A stretch of DNA of 64,000 nucleotides from NCBI RefSeq assembly GCF_004798865.1, contig NW_025335268.1:92925136-92989135 (forward strand). The letters are read 5' to 3'. Each line of letters opens with the position of its first letter. Position 1 is the first letter of the stretch. The DNA is from Varanus komodoensis. Lineage: Eukaryota; Chordata; Lepidosauria; Squamata; Varanidae. A program made the position numbers and the translations under genes. Below are positions 23,810 through 35,464 of the stretch, piece by piece. The notes under the pieces are model-generated. The model was not told the origin of the DNA, ran no database searches, and saw only the letters and a list, made by a program, of their open reading frames with translations.

Positions 23810-25470
23810 TCCCAGTTCCTTCACAGTTTATCCCCATTCACAGGTTTCTTTCTGGTAAACATTGCCTCAATCTATGGTAAGTCTGTCAGCAAGGTATGCC
23901 CAGTCCACTGGCTTTCTTAGCAGCCAGAAATTTCCATGACACCATGACAGTAACTGTGTTTGGCATCACGGTGGGTTTTGGTGGGTTATTTACCCACTGT
24001 CCTGCACATGCTTATTGTCAAGCCTCTGGCACACTCACAGGGGGCTAACCATGCTATTTTTAATTATTCACACTTGGAGGAAGAAACTGCCTGTGGAACA
24101 GTGCAGCCAGAAGCTGTGGCTCAAGGGACTGAGCTGGAGGAGGCAGGAGAAGATATTAGCTGAAGGGCAGATGGGGGCCTAGGTCATAGTGACCATGGGA
24201 ATGATGGGGAGTTATAGCCTGTGAGAGGGAGTGTTGAAATGGGAGATTTCTCCAATGGAGACCAATGTTTCCTTTCAGAGTTAGACCTGGTGGCTCAGTG
24301 CCAACACCAGTGAGAAGCCCAGCTAGGGGCACAACAGGCAGAGGTGCGCCCATTTCCACAGCGTGCCTCCTCCAGAGTTGGGGTGAAGATGGGTTCATAC
24401 GGGGAGCTTTGGGACTGAGCATCAGATAGGGTTAAACATACTACTTTGTGTGTGCTCAGATATGTATGTGAAACAATAAAGATTATTAAACAAAGAAACA
24501 GTTTGAGAAACATGACTCACGACTCTCACAAATGTGAACTATGGGTTAATCTGCAGTTATTTAACCAGCAAACAGCCCCAAGTTGCCCAGGTCTGGATGT
24601 CACTGAAATAACCCTTGAATGTGGCATTTGTGGCTTGCTGGTGGAAATCGGAAGCAGCTTATGTGTATCTATAAATATCCAATCTTGTCTGTGGGAAGAC
24701 TTCATTCATAGCTAAAGCAAGCGTGTTTGTTTGTGTGATTTCCCTTTCATTTCTGGCTTCATTTCAAGTAGCATCTGAACCATTTTAGTAGTGACACCAT
24801 TTATTTTTGATGAAAGTGCACTTACGAGGGGAGAAATTTTGGAAAGCTTCTCATTAACTCAATACATCATGTAGTAAATCTGCTTCCTTTCTGTCAGGGT
24901 GGGCAGAATGATGGAGCATGTATAAAACAAGTTTTTAGGCACCAATAAGGAGGCAACAACAGACAGGACATTCCATGCACTTGTTAAGAGGAAAGGCAGA
25001 CAATGGAATAGGTTGAACATTTGGCTGCATCTACATAGTGGTTCTCATGGGAACTGAAGTGCACTGCTAGTTAAACTTGCAGCACATTGGATACTTACAG
25101 GAGGTCCATGCAGCGTGCTTCAGCCCGGGCTACATTCCCACCAGTCCACACAGCAGAGGAAGCAAGAAGCCTTCAGTCTTTGTCGCTCTTTGAGTGCAGA
25201 ATTTTAATAGTGCAGGGGAAAGTCATGGTTGTTTGGATGAAAGAAACAAGCAAACAAGTCACCAGTCAATGGAATTTAGAGCTCGGTCTTCATAATGCCA
25301 AAGGGGACTTATGCTTTGTTGCTGCTACTCAGCCTGCAGGGACTCCTTGCTGTCAGGGGACTTCTCTATGTGAAGCATTTATTGTGCCCTTGTGATATGC
25401 GTACCTCACTCATGGAGGTCTGTGGATCCTTTTCATGATATCTTCCTCCTCCAGGGCCTCTTCCATGTTT
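23810..25470. other. Intergenic stretch, no gene recognised
   Basis: Several frames of 65-102 codons on both strands lack domains, signal peptides or splice context. No repeat I can name. Confidence 0.5.
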
Positions 25471-25478
25471 TCTAGCCC

Positions 25479-25530
25479 TTCTCCTCCTTCTCCTTCTCCT
25501 TCTCCTTCTCCTTCTCCTTCTCCTTCTTGA
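25479..25530 (+). repeat. (TTCTCC)n polypyrimidine microsatellite
   Basis: About eight near-perfect copies of CTTCTC/TTCTCC, all pyrimidines on the plus strand. Tracts of this type can adopt triplex DNA and are unstable in length. Confidence 0.9.
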
Positions 25531-25916
25531 AGACAATGCAGTATTAACTGGATGCTACAATTTTTTTGCTATGGAAACTTGGGGTAAATATGCAATGCCA
25601 CTCATTCCATAGTGCCACCTTGTGTCATGTAATGGAACATATTGGAACACATAGAAAGGCAGAAAGGAAAACCCCTGGAAAATAAATCCATGTATAGGAC
25701 TCCCTAAACCTCCCACAAAACAGAAGAAGCAAGCTCAGTAAAGCTCCAGGTTAAATGTCTGCAGAGTACAGGCTCTACTGGAAGAATGGGAAGAAGTTAT
25801 TGTGAACTTTTCTAGTGTTCAAGAGTCAAAATGGCTTCTTAAAAGCATGTCAGGTCCTTGGCTAAGCACTCTCTTGGTGAAGCAGCTTCTTTCCCAGGAA
25901 TGCAGGGTGGGAGCTT

Positions 25917-26241
25917 TGTGTTTTCACCACTCTGGAAGCTGCTTGCACATGGACCAGTATACCAATATTAAAGAAATAAAGAAAGGTATAACATCCTATG
26001 TGGACACATTCTCAGTGGATGGCATTGGAATAAATAATTTCTTCTGCATGTGATGGCACACATGAGTCATTAATCTTTGTTAAAACCAGAACTTACCTTG
26101 AGTGGACTTTTGTTATTTAATCATGGGAGCCATCTTGCATTTTTAAAACCATGTGTAAAACCACATTTGATATCTGTGTATCGTGAGATTATTTTTCCTG
26201 GATGCTGTTTAATGACTTCAGCTTTATGAGAGTTAGCTTAG
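25917..26241 (+). repeat. Right copy of the inverted repeat pair
   Basis: Landmarks in order: CTCTGGAAGCTGCTTGCACA, CCAGTATACCAATATTAAAG, GTATAACATCCTATGTGGAC, GATGGCACACATGAGTCATT, CATTTTTAAAACCATGTG, and GAGATTATTTTTCCTGGATG, ending near GAGAGTTAGCTTAG. Each has its reverse complement in 18849-19185. No LINE coding sequence lies upstream of this copy, unlike the left one. Confidence 0.7.
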
Positions 26242-26507
26242 GTGTGGGAATACTCTTAGGGCTTCCAAAGGAACTTGGATGAGCAAAGCATCAACTCTTC
26301 TCCCAGGGCTGTGAACAAAAGACAAAGCTTTTGGCTTGTAGAACATTCCCCTCTCCCACTATGGCAGAGTCTGTCACAGCATTCCCACACCTATTCAGGG
26401 AATCATTATGGCCACAGAGAAGGGAAATATAAGCTTTCATTTGCTTATTTATTAATAATTTGCATCCATAGTTCACCATTACAGTAAATAAACTGTATAT
26501 CAGTTTG

Positions 26508-26672
26508 GTATATCTGGCCAGGGCGGCTTATTTTATATTGTGTGTTTTAAATTATTATTACTATTTTATATGTATATTTTAATTTATGTGGTTTTATTTA
26601 TTGTTGTAAGCCGCCCTGAGGCTTTGGCGAATGGGGCGGCATAAAAATGTTTTAATAAAATAAATAAATAAA
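26508..26672 (+). mobile_element. LINE 3' tail
   Basis: AT-rich sequence leading to GTTGTAAGCCGCCCTGAGGC and GGGCGGCATAAAAATG, and ending in an (AATA)n tail. This is the familiar 3' end of L2/CR1-group LINEs in squamates. A matching piece, CCAGGGCGGCTTATTTTATA, starts at 26518, so the first 30 bases may come from a second copy. Confidence 0.75.
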
Positions 26673-26674
26673 AA

Positions 26675-28780
26675 TATCATCTTCAGCAGAGGCGGTTTTG
26701 TTTATTCTTAAGTATGCTTGAACCTAACATAAGATGTCTTGGTTGGACCAGTTCCCCATAGCTGGAACAATGCCTCTTGCAGAGAAATCTAGGGTCACAT
26801 ACTTCCAGGTCAACCTGAAGTAGCAAAGTAGTTCTTTTGTTCCTTAACAAAGAATGTCTTCAAAGTAAGCATTGGAGCCGTGAGGCCTCACTGGCTCCTC
26901 CAGTCCAAACCCTGCTTTACCAAAGTTGAGATGTCTGTAATTTGATAATTCCCTCTCAGTCCCCCTGGAATAAATGTCATTTGCCTTAAGCCTTTAATCT
27001 GGGAGAGTTCTTTTGTTTTCTCAGCAGAGCGACATACCAAATGGAATAATTTTATTGTCTTTCAGCACAGTTTTAAATCAGAGCCCAAAATTTTTCTGAA
27101 AGCACAGGAGCAAAATATAACTCTTTCCAGTAGTGGTAAGCAGTGGAAAGGATACGTGGTTGGGTGATCTGAAAGATTCTGTTGATCGGCACTAGGCATT
27201 GCTGGCATGATGCACCCAGCCTCAGATGCTACCAAGCCAGCTGAAACAGGCAGGGATGCTCCCCATGCCAGATGTCTTTGATGGCATTTATTTCATGTGG
27301 AAAAGAAAGCATTTTAAGCCATCACTTAAAAACAAAAGTTAAACAGTGGCCAGAAACCAGCATCAGAAACAATCCTTATGTAGCAAGGAGGGAGTGAAGC
27401 AACCCTGGTGGAGGTGGTATTGAATGGCTGAAAATCAAGTGGCCAAGTGATGTGGTAAAAATCAGCTTTAATTATTCCCTCTTACACAGAGTGACCGAGC
27501 ACCTTTGGAGAAATTCTGCAAGTAGGCAAAATGGAAAATGTGCCTCTTGATTGCATCCGTTTTGCATCTTGTGCTGTTTCCTGGGGCTCTTGCCAACTTT
27601 TTCTTCCCTTCTCTTTTGTCTGTTTAACCCATAAATCAACATGAGTTTCATCTACATTTGCAAATCCATTACCGTGACTACTCACTCTCTGCTGAGCTGA
27701 AGGTTTCTCCACTATAAATGCACTGCCACCCTGCCAGGACAGGATGTGCCCCTTCTTAGATATAATCCTCTTTGCCTGCTTTTAAAATCATCTGTGTAAA
27801 TTTGGGAGGGGGTCATGACAACGCCCCCCGCAAACCTTGCTGGCTTAAAGTAGATCATCTGATGAAAAACTGCCAGAAGCCCCAAAGGAACCACAACTGT
27901 GTTGCCCCAGTAAATTGAACTCCTTCATTCCATTAATGCATTGGATGAAGATTAGTTGTCAGTCATAAAGAAGAAGAAGGAGAAGCAGCAGCAGCCAGGG
28001 TAACATTTAATCATAGGAGCTTTCAAGAATGGACAGTTCCAGATGTGAAGGGAATAACAGCTTTATTTTCAACACATGCTCTCTCTCTCTATATTCCTTG
28101 CAAAACCTGTTTTAAATAATACACAGAGGCCACCGTGAGTCTCAGTAAAAATAGGAAATTTAATTTGAGTGGTGAAATGGCACAAGTCTTTAAGTCTTCT
28201 CGGGGAGAGATAGAAAAAACGAGTTAGAATGATCACTGTGCCTTTATTACTAGAGGGAACACCTCAGATTTGTACAGACAGCAATACCCGCCTGCCCTGC
28301 TGCAGTGAGGATGCTCCAGGGCTGCCTTTCGCTGCGGGCCACAAGATGATGTTTGCTGGCCTGGCTGGCTTCTGGGAGATTGCTTCTGTGCCAGGAAGGA
28401 AAACAGAAATAGGCTTCATCTCTCTTGGAATTCGCTGCATTGTTTCAGTCAAAACAAAGTCAGCGGATGTCACCATTGCAATGCAGTGGCTGCTGCCAGT
28501 GCAAGCAGGTTGCATGATTGACAGGGACCCCAGAGCCCCAGTGACGTTGCAGGTGCTTCTGGGTTAGAAGGCGCTCCCTGCTTCGGCACGAGAGCTGGTT
28601 CAATTTGAAAACAGAAGTGTAGAGCAGACAAAACAGTGCAAGCAGCGCATGCCTTAGCTTTGACAGGTGCTACTATGGTCAGCTTTTCCGTGGAGCACAT
28701 CCACCTTTTAAGGGCAGAATTATTCCTTTGGTGGTGTTTCATTCAGGACAAAGGCAGCTCAGCCCATGGGGAAAGCAGAC
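26675..28780. other. Intergenic stretch, no gene recognised
   Basis: Simple repeats only: AAGAAGAAGAAGGAGAAGCA at about 27968, a short CAG run beside it, and a CT run at about 28079-28090. The frame at 28229-28567 (112 codons, plus) overlaps two minus-strand frames and has no domain. Confidence 0.5.
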
Positions 28781-28782
28781 AC

Positions 28783-28903
28783 AGGGGTGGGTAAGGTGTG
28801 ATCTCCAGGTATTTTGGCCTATAGCTCCCATCAGACCTCCCTGCTGGCATTGTGGTGAGGGCCAATGGGTGTTATAGGCCAAAACATCTGGAGGGCCACA
28901 AGC
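28783..28903. repeat. Family A foldback repeat
   Basis: Left arm TCTCCAGGTATTTTGGCCTA with TAGCTCCCATCAGACC; centre CTGCTGGCATTGTGGTGAGG; right arm GGCCAATGGGTGTTATAGGC, then CAAAACATCTGGAGGGCCAC. The arms are clearly complementary. Confidence 0.7.
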
Positions 28904-29199
28904 AGAGAGTCACACATCTCACCACAACAGCAAAAATGTGCTTTTACTAAAAAGTGAAAAAACTTAGGATTCTGCAGTAGGATAAAACTGCAGAAAGCTT
29001 TGAGCAACTCCAGCTGAACTGTCCATCGTCAGTAGCTGATTTAGAAATGATTTATGTAAACTATTTTGTAAAATAAAAAAGAGAGATTTGGCCTTCCCAT
29101 GGTTATTAGCAGTGTGTGTTATACAAGCTCTTCAGACTTCTATCTCTGCAAACTGGGAGAACTGGCATCAAAAGGACAAATGCAGTTCAATAAGCAAGG

Positions 29200-29985
29200 A
29201 TTAAGCAATGCTGCGGAGACAAAAATCCCAACTTCAAGTATATAAGGTGGAGATCAAAGCTAGCAGTGACTTTATGGTGGAAAACTTGGTGAAATTATCC
29301 ACCCAGTCTCTGGCTGTTGTAAGAAGTACAATTTCCATGTTAGGCATAATTTTGAAAGGAACACTCTGCTTTCTTAGAAATCCTTTTTGCAAACACATTT
29401 GGAATACTGTATACAGTTTGATCACTGCACCAAACAAGGACATTGTAGGGCTTGAAGAAGAGCAAAAAGGGCAACAAAAACATTTAAATGGCTAGAGCAA
29501 CTCCCCTACATGGAAAGCTTACAATATTAGGAACTGTTTATTTTTGAAAGAAAGGTAAATAAGGGAAGACATGCCAGAAGGGTACAAAATTATATACAGT
29601 GTGGAGAAATTGGGTAGGATTTTCCTTCATCGCTCATAGTAGACCTTCCACTCATTCTTCAATGCTGACGGGTTGGAGATCTGGGAGAGACACAAGGCAG
29701 TGATTCTTCACACAGCACATAGTTACATCGTGGAATTCACTTCCACCGGATGTGGTGATGGCCACCAGTCTGAATGGCTCATGGAGAAGACTGTCAAGGA
29801 CAAGTAGTCTTGGTGGTGGGTGTTACCTCCAGTATCAAAGCCAACATCTTGTTTCCCACCCGGCATCCCTTACTTCTGGGGAACAAATTGCACTCCCACC
29901 CTGCTTGTGTGCTTCCTGTGTCAGCTGCTGTATGAGCAGAACACAGGACTTAGTCTGACCCAGGATGCCTCCTTTTAAGTCCTTA
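29200..29985 (+). mobile_element. CR1 LINE relic, 3' coding end and 3' UTR
   Basis: The sequence follows the CR1 C terminus and 3' UTR in order. An open piece at 29208-29495 includes SSDFMVENLVKLSTQSLAVV and HIWNTVYSLITAPNKDIVGL, which resemble the CR1 stretch ending in a KKDI(E/V)LEKVQRRA-type motif. Next come CATTTAAATGGCTAGAGCAA, CTCCCCTACATGGAAAG, the GTGGAGAAATTGGGTAGG block, TTCACACAGCACATAGTTAC, GTGATGGCCACCAGTCTGAA and finally GACTTAGTCTGACCCAGGAT. The 95-codon open piece is unusually long for such an old copy but has no start of its own. It is a fragment, not a gene. Confidence 0.85.
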
Positions 29986-30224
29986 AGCTGAGGCATGGTT
30001 GGTTACAGGGCAACCACCTTTCCATTTTCGCTGGATGCGCTTTCTCAGCTGAGGTCAGAAATCTGAGCTTGAATATGGAAGCAGTTGCCATGCTTTCCAC
30101 GGTGGTTGCAAAGGGTGGCAGAGGACATCTCCTTTTTGGATTTCCCCTTCCAAGGTCATAGCAGTGTCTGTGGCTTCAGAGGGGAAACTGTAATCTCTCT
30201 CAGGGGAACATGGGATTTCTCTTT

Positions 30225-30400
30225 AAATTGTTTATATCATTTTAACTGCTGTCAGAATATTTTTAGCTGTTTACTTGGTGGGCTGCAATTTTATTGATTG
30301 TAGTCAGGTTATAATTGTGTTTTTGGTATGCTATGAGCCACTGTTATGTGCTCACTTGGAAAGGTGCTATATAAAAGATTCTCAAAATATATAAATACAT
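30225..30400 (+). mobile_element. LINE 3' tail
   Basis: TTGTTTATATCATTTTAACT with GCTATGAGCCACTGTTATGT and GGTGCTATATAAAAGATTCT, ending in AATATATAAATACATC. This is the general form of an L2/CR1-group 3' tail. No coding part can be recognised upstream. Confidence 0.55.
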
Positions 30401-30565
30401 CAGCTATTCCCCACCTACCCAAGGGCTTCAAGAAGCAGCTCATTGCTGTCCTCTAAGCCTAACACGTTGCACATTCGTCCAAATGCTGCTAAAGTCGAAG
30501 GAGAGCATTGGTGACATGGACAAAAGATCTGGAATCAACAACAGGGTGGTGTTGTTTCTCATTAA

Positions 30566-30772
30566 TTCTTGTGCTTATTACATTTGTATCTTACCATTTT
30601 GCCTCTTGCAAGCAACCCAAGGTAGCTCACATACTGTTTTCCAACAACTCCGGCTGAGAGACAGTGTCTGACTCAAAGACACCCAAGTGAATTTCAGGGC
30701 TGAGTGGGGACTAGAATCCACATCTTGAGGGTCTCAGTCAAATATTCCAACCAGTGCAGCACACTGGCTCCC
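30566..30772 (-). repeat. tRNA-derived SINE
   Basis: As read on the plus strand, the reverse complement of a squamate SINE: TACATTTGTATCTTACCATT (tail side), AAGCAACCCAAGGTAGCTCA, GGGGACTAGAATCC (B box region, about 30706-30719), then CCAACCAGTGCAGCACACTG at the head. Full length of about 200 bp, with moderate decay. Confidence 0.75.
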
Positions 30773-31024
30773 TTTTTCTCTACAATGCTGCTAACATTTC
30801 CAGCAGTGCTCCAAAATACCTCCCCTTCTGAATAGTATTTTGGTTCTAGGGTAAAAATGTTTGCTTATTCATGTATATTGCTTATATTCACTTATACTTA
30901 CTTACGATCTCATTCAACCTCAACGGTGTCATGATGTGGACAAAACTGATCTGTTATTGTCATGTTCCTGGTGTGATTCCAGCTAGGGAAGAATCTCCCA
31001 GGTGTTTAGCACAAGAAGGAGAAA

Positions 31025-31190
31025 GAATCATAGCCTCACAGAGTTGGAAGGACCATAAAAGGACATCTAGTCCAAGTCCTGCTAATGCAGGAAAGCTGCT
31101 GCCTCCACATTCTTGATTCCCTTCAAGTGTCTGTTGAAACACCTCTAGCAATAGAGAGTTCCCCACCTTCTGATGAAATTGGTTCTACCA
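31025..31190 (-). mobile_element. CR1 LINE 3' end, bird-like subfamily
   Basis: GAATCATAGCCTCACAGAGT, TGGAAGGACCATAAAAGGAC, ATCTAGTCCAAGTCCTGC, then CTCTAGCAATAGAGAGTTCC with CCACC. This is the reverse complement of the CR1 3' UTR and belongs to a different subfamily from the copies at 11.5 and 29.2 kb. Confidence 0.8.
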
Positions 31191-31191
31191 T

Positions 31192-34100
31192 CATCAGTTG
31201 ATTTCTTCATGTTTAGTCAAAAAGGGAAGCTGCTGGTGAGTGGGGAAGACAAGACGGTGCTAAACAAAAACTGCTGCCAACACACCAAGAATCCCACATC
31301 CACTCAAAGGATCCATTCAGTATGGAGGTCATCAAGTGAACACCAGTGTTTACTTTCTGCCTTGTGGTGAGTTGTTTGTAAGGTGGGGCCCTCTGGAATA
31401 GAGGGGTTGTGGCTTTTTCTTATATCTGTTCTGTGTTATAGTCATACCAGAGTCAAAGTGGCGTGGCTTGCAGGCCATTCTGTGTTGAATTAGCCCTGCC
31501 AGGCAGAAAGTGATCACTCAAGGAACTCTACCAGCAGTGACTTCAGCTGATTTGTGTTTCAGTGTGAATAAGTTCCAGGAATATCAGCCCTTGGTCCTCT
31601 TATATTCCCTAGTGCATCTCTAGGCCAGTCATTTTTTCTTTGGAGAAATAGTTCATTGTTCTGCTTGCTCAGACAGCTTTGATAAGGGAGCCAGAGATGA
31701 TCCGCTCCTTTTTAAAAAGTTAGTCTGCTGTTAACAATGCCTGTCACATCACTGCATGGATGCAGGTTGATCCTTCTCTCTCTTATTAATTTGGCGCAGA
31801 CTAGAGCTTGCATTCTCCAACTGGAGCTTGTGGAAGGGCTGGAATATAAACAGAATGGGTGAAATTGGCCACTGCATCCTTTTAACAAGGCATTTTTAAA
31901 CAAGGCATGTTGGGCAACTGGATTCAAAATGTACAGTTCTAAACTAACATTTGTGTGGTTCAAGCACACATATCATGCAAAATAGTGATATGTTATTTGA
32001 TGCTAAAAGTGACCCATGACCATGTCAAAAGCAAAACGAGTAATTCAGGCTCTACTAGAAATCCAGTCTCTGATCAAGCATGTCCATTTCTCGTTCACCT
32101 ACCAAAGATATTCTACAAGTTATCCTTTAGAGAGTCTTCATTCATTCATGTTTCAACGATGAAAGCAATAGCTATGGGATATGTGGACTCCTTTTCTGGC
32201 AAGTTATGTGAAGTTGTCAATATTATGTATGCCAGAAAATATCCCAAGCTGATGTTCTTAACAGGGACCTTATTAGGGCAACATGAAACATTTATGTCCA
32301 AAACTGTGATCCCAGCACAGCGGCCCATCTGCTCTCCAATGGGGGGAATGGGGAGCTATTTAAAGATGTCACCAAATATAGCAAGAAAAAATGCTCTGGG
32401 ACAAAATTATTTAGTATTTATCATTGCAATGGAAAGTTGGCCATGTATAGAATGTAAAGAGCACTTGGGAAATGGGAGCACTCTCTTGCTTCATTCTAGA
32501 GCAGCGCTCGTCATGGCAGGATTTGAGCACCAGTGTGGCTTTTGTGCCCTCAAATGCAGCTCTTCATCTCCCTCTCTCTTCTTTCCTCTTCTGGCATCCC
32601 GGTGTCTTACTGACTGACTGATGTGGCCTTGCTGGATGACATGGGGTGGGATGAGAAGGTGAGGAATAGGCAGGTCTTTATCTGAGTCTGGCACAAAGTG
32701 TCACTGCTTGAGCCATGTGTGGAGGCCTGGACAGCCCAGAAAAGACTGTCCAGGTGGCATCACCTGTGGTGTTGGGAGTCAGAGAAGCTTCTGCTGGAAA
32801 AATAGTGAAGATCTTTGCTCTGGATGGAAGCAAGCACCCTTTCTCCCTAGCTATGACATGTTAAGACTTCGCCATCCCCTGTACCAAAGACACATAGATG
32901 ATCTATTGCTTGCAGAAGCAGGAAGAGCTAGGTTAAAACAGCTGTGAGCAAAATTCTGCTTATGGTTTGAACGAGAGGCAGATAAATCTGCCAGTTTTGG
33001 TTCTCTCAGTTTCTTCTATTTCCATTGATAAGTTTGGTGCATCCTGAATTTTTAAAATAGCTCTGTGTGAAAACCGTTATGCATCTTTGTGTGCATTTGA
33101 CAAAAGGCACACAATTTTGTACACATTTATTTTTGCAAACCATTTTCCTGATATATTTTGAATGCTTTTTTTCATGAAGAAACACCATTTTCTGTATACC
33201 TATTTTGACTGGAGAACTCCAAAATTCAGAAGAATGTGAATATCAAAAGATAAGTGAGTTTTGGTTCATCTATTGGTTCAAAAGTGAGAAATTTGTAAGT
33301 TCTGAACAATCTCCTCCCCCATCCCTATTCAGGGTTCTAGTAATTTTTTCTCTTTCTGGCATGGAATATGTTATGGATGGATGATTGCTTCTCTAACTAT
33401 TATTTAAAAAGAAAAAGCCACAGTTTATAAACAACTTTATAAGACAAACCAAAATGTTACAAAATAGCATTGACAAGTGCTGTCAGCTTTTTTTATTTTT
33501 GGCACAAAGTTAAAATGTTCATGTTTGCCAAGGCATTTTTTTTACCGGTTGGATAGTTTTCATACCCAGCCCTTTTTCTCTTTTGCTGTTATAACATTAT
33601 GCTTATTTTATAACTTTAGGCATCTTTCTTGTAGATAAAGGAAAGATGATCATTTCCAAGGAAAATAACATAAATTATCTGGGACCGTCTGCATGTAAAC
33701 ATGAGTTTGGTGTGAGATGATTGGTAAGGGATATTTAACAAGCTAGATATTCTTATGGCACTATGCAGAAGCTAATCTAGCTCAATGGCAAGGCACACAC
33801 TACACAATTTAAAGCCATCTGACTCCCTGCCAATGTCACCTGCCTCTTTCTCATTGGACTCCACTGGTCCCGTTCTCCATCACCCCCGTTTTTCTCCCCT
33901 GCCCCACATTCCTCAGCCAAAGCTGCCTGGATCTGCCCACAGATACATAGTAATGTTTCTTCTCCACATTGAATCATCTCAGCCTATGTCCCCCCATGAC
34001 ACTGAATCGTCTCAGCCCATGTCAGTGCCCCCCCCCACTCTCCCCTCGCTCAAGATCTACCGAGGTGTGACCTTGTGCAGAAACAGCAAGCACAAGTCAG

Positions 34101-35130
34101 GCATTTCCTCCAGGCCTTCCTTCCCACAGAGAGCATTGTGTGGGCCGGCTTCTCCCTCCATCTCTCCCACCATGCCTGTAGCCGGCACCTTGTTTCCACC
34201 CCGCCATCCCACAGAGTTGCCAGAGCAACAGCACGCCTTCACGAGCAGCCACTGAGGCTCGTCCTGCTGCTAGTCCACCTGGCAACCTTGCTCTGTGCCC
34301 TGCACCAGCAGCCTCCACCTGCCAGCTTCACCCCTGCTCCCCCATCCCCCTCCTTTGCATCATTGCCCCTGCTCCAAGGTGCCAGCATCCTCTCTAGGGT
34401 CCGTTCTGGCCGGGAGCACAGGCACCTGTGTCGGGGATGCTTTCCTGAAGCGGCCCCTGTGTGCAGCCCCCTGGGAATGTTGATAGGGTGGCTTTTGGGA
34501 AAACCATGTGCCCCTGCTGTAGCATCAGGACTTGTTGACAGCCCTGAAGTGCATTACAGACAAGCAAACAGTAAAGGAGAATCAGGAAGGCAGAGCAGAA
34601 GACAGAGTGGTTTTCAGGGGAGACCCCCCTCCCTTTAATGCCCAGTGTGATACCCACGTGCCCTCCTTTTGAAGACGCCAGTTCTAAAATGGGGAGAAAT
34701 GCTTTTGCTTGAAAACAAAAAGCAGGGAACTTGAGGTGGCATGTATGAGACCTGAGTAGCATAGCATGGCTGACATGCCAAGATGCCCATTTCTGGCGGT
34801 GCAGTGGGCTTCTTTACTTCTGGAAAGCCCAACAGGAAGGCATCTGGAGGAAAGCTGAGAAGCCTGAGGTGGAGGCAAACATACAGCATCCTGAAGGGGC
34901 ATGGCAGGCAATGGAACATCCCTTGAGAGGCAGAACTGGAGACTAGAGATTGGATAGCTGGAGTGGCTTCCATAGCTGCCACCCTTTCCAGGAGACTCTG
35001 GTCATTGGGTTCCCAGATTGTGGAACCACGATTCCAGGTTCCAACATCATGAGAAATCATTCTCTTAAGCAAGAACCATAGAACAAGCTATTGCTTCTTA
35101 TCATTTTCTAAAGGTCAGATGTATCATGCT
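31192..35130. other. Intergenic stretch, mostly unassigned
   Basis: Apart from the open frame at 31955-32617 nothing stands out. The interval 33780-34640 is more C-rich than its surroundings and carries overlapping frames (156 and 187 codons, plus) full of Pro, Ser and His, typical of a low-complexity translation. It includes a run of nine C at about 34029-34037. No domain is seen. Confidence 0.45.
31955..32617 (+). other. Unassigned 220-codon open reading frame
   Basis: This is the longest open frame outside the CpG island. The translation starts MVQAHISCKIVICYLMLKVT and ends SLFFPLLASRCLTD. I recognise no domain, signal peptide, membrane topology or repeat origin. The start has no convincing Kozak context and the base composition is that of the surrounding non-coding DNA. 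A chance run or decayed element is more likely than a gene, but the length makes it worth a search. Confidence 0.2.
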
Positions 35131-35179
35131 GAAATAGCATGACTGGGTGTGAATGACATGAAAGACTATTCATGGTAAG

Positions 35180-35460
35180 AAGCAAAAACAAAAAACCCAT
35201 TGTGGCTTGTTGCGTTATGTCAATTCAGTCAATAAGCCATGTTTCAACAACAATCCATGTTTCCATGACAACCCCTACTCAGTCCTTGAGTGTGAGTTAT
35301 GTTGTGTGAACCCCAACCCTAACCCTAGCCTATGCAATATAGCTTCTGCTTTCTAGGAATACTAGAGATATATAGGCTGGGTTCACACAACATGACAAGC
35401 AAGTCTACCCAACAGACAACCATGCAGTTTTCACATTATTGTGCTTTCCATCTTTGCCAC
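35180..35460. repeat. Foldback repeat with GTTCACACAACA-type ends
   Basis: ATGTTGTGTGAACCCC at 35299-35314 and GGCTGGGTTCACACAACAT at 35375-35393 are inverted copies around a 60-bp centre. AAACCCATTGTGGCTTGTTG before it and AACAATCCATGTTTCC resemble a common squamate hairpin repeat whose ends read like TGTTGTGTGAACCCAGCC. The exact outer limits are uncertain. Confidence 0.45.
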
Positions 35461-35464
35461 TCAG

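Noticed and set aside
29208-29495. 95-codon plus-strand frame as a gene
   Set aside because: It matches the C-terminal part of the CR1 reverse-transcriptase ORF and runs straight into a CR1 3' UTR.
33785-34638. Overlapping 156- and 187-codon plus-strand frames
   Set aside because: Pro/Ser/His-rich translations of a C-rich stretch with frames open on both strands, and no recognisable domain.
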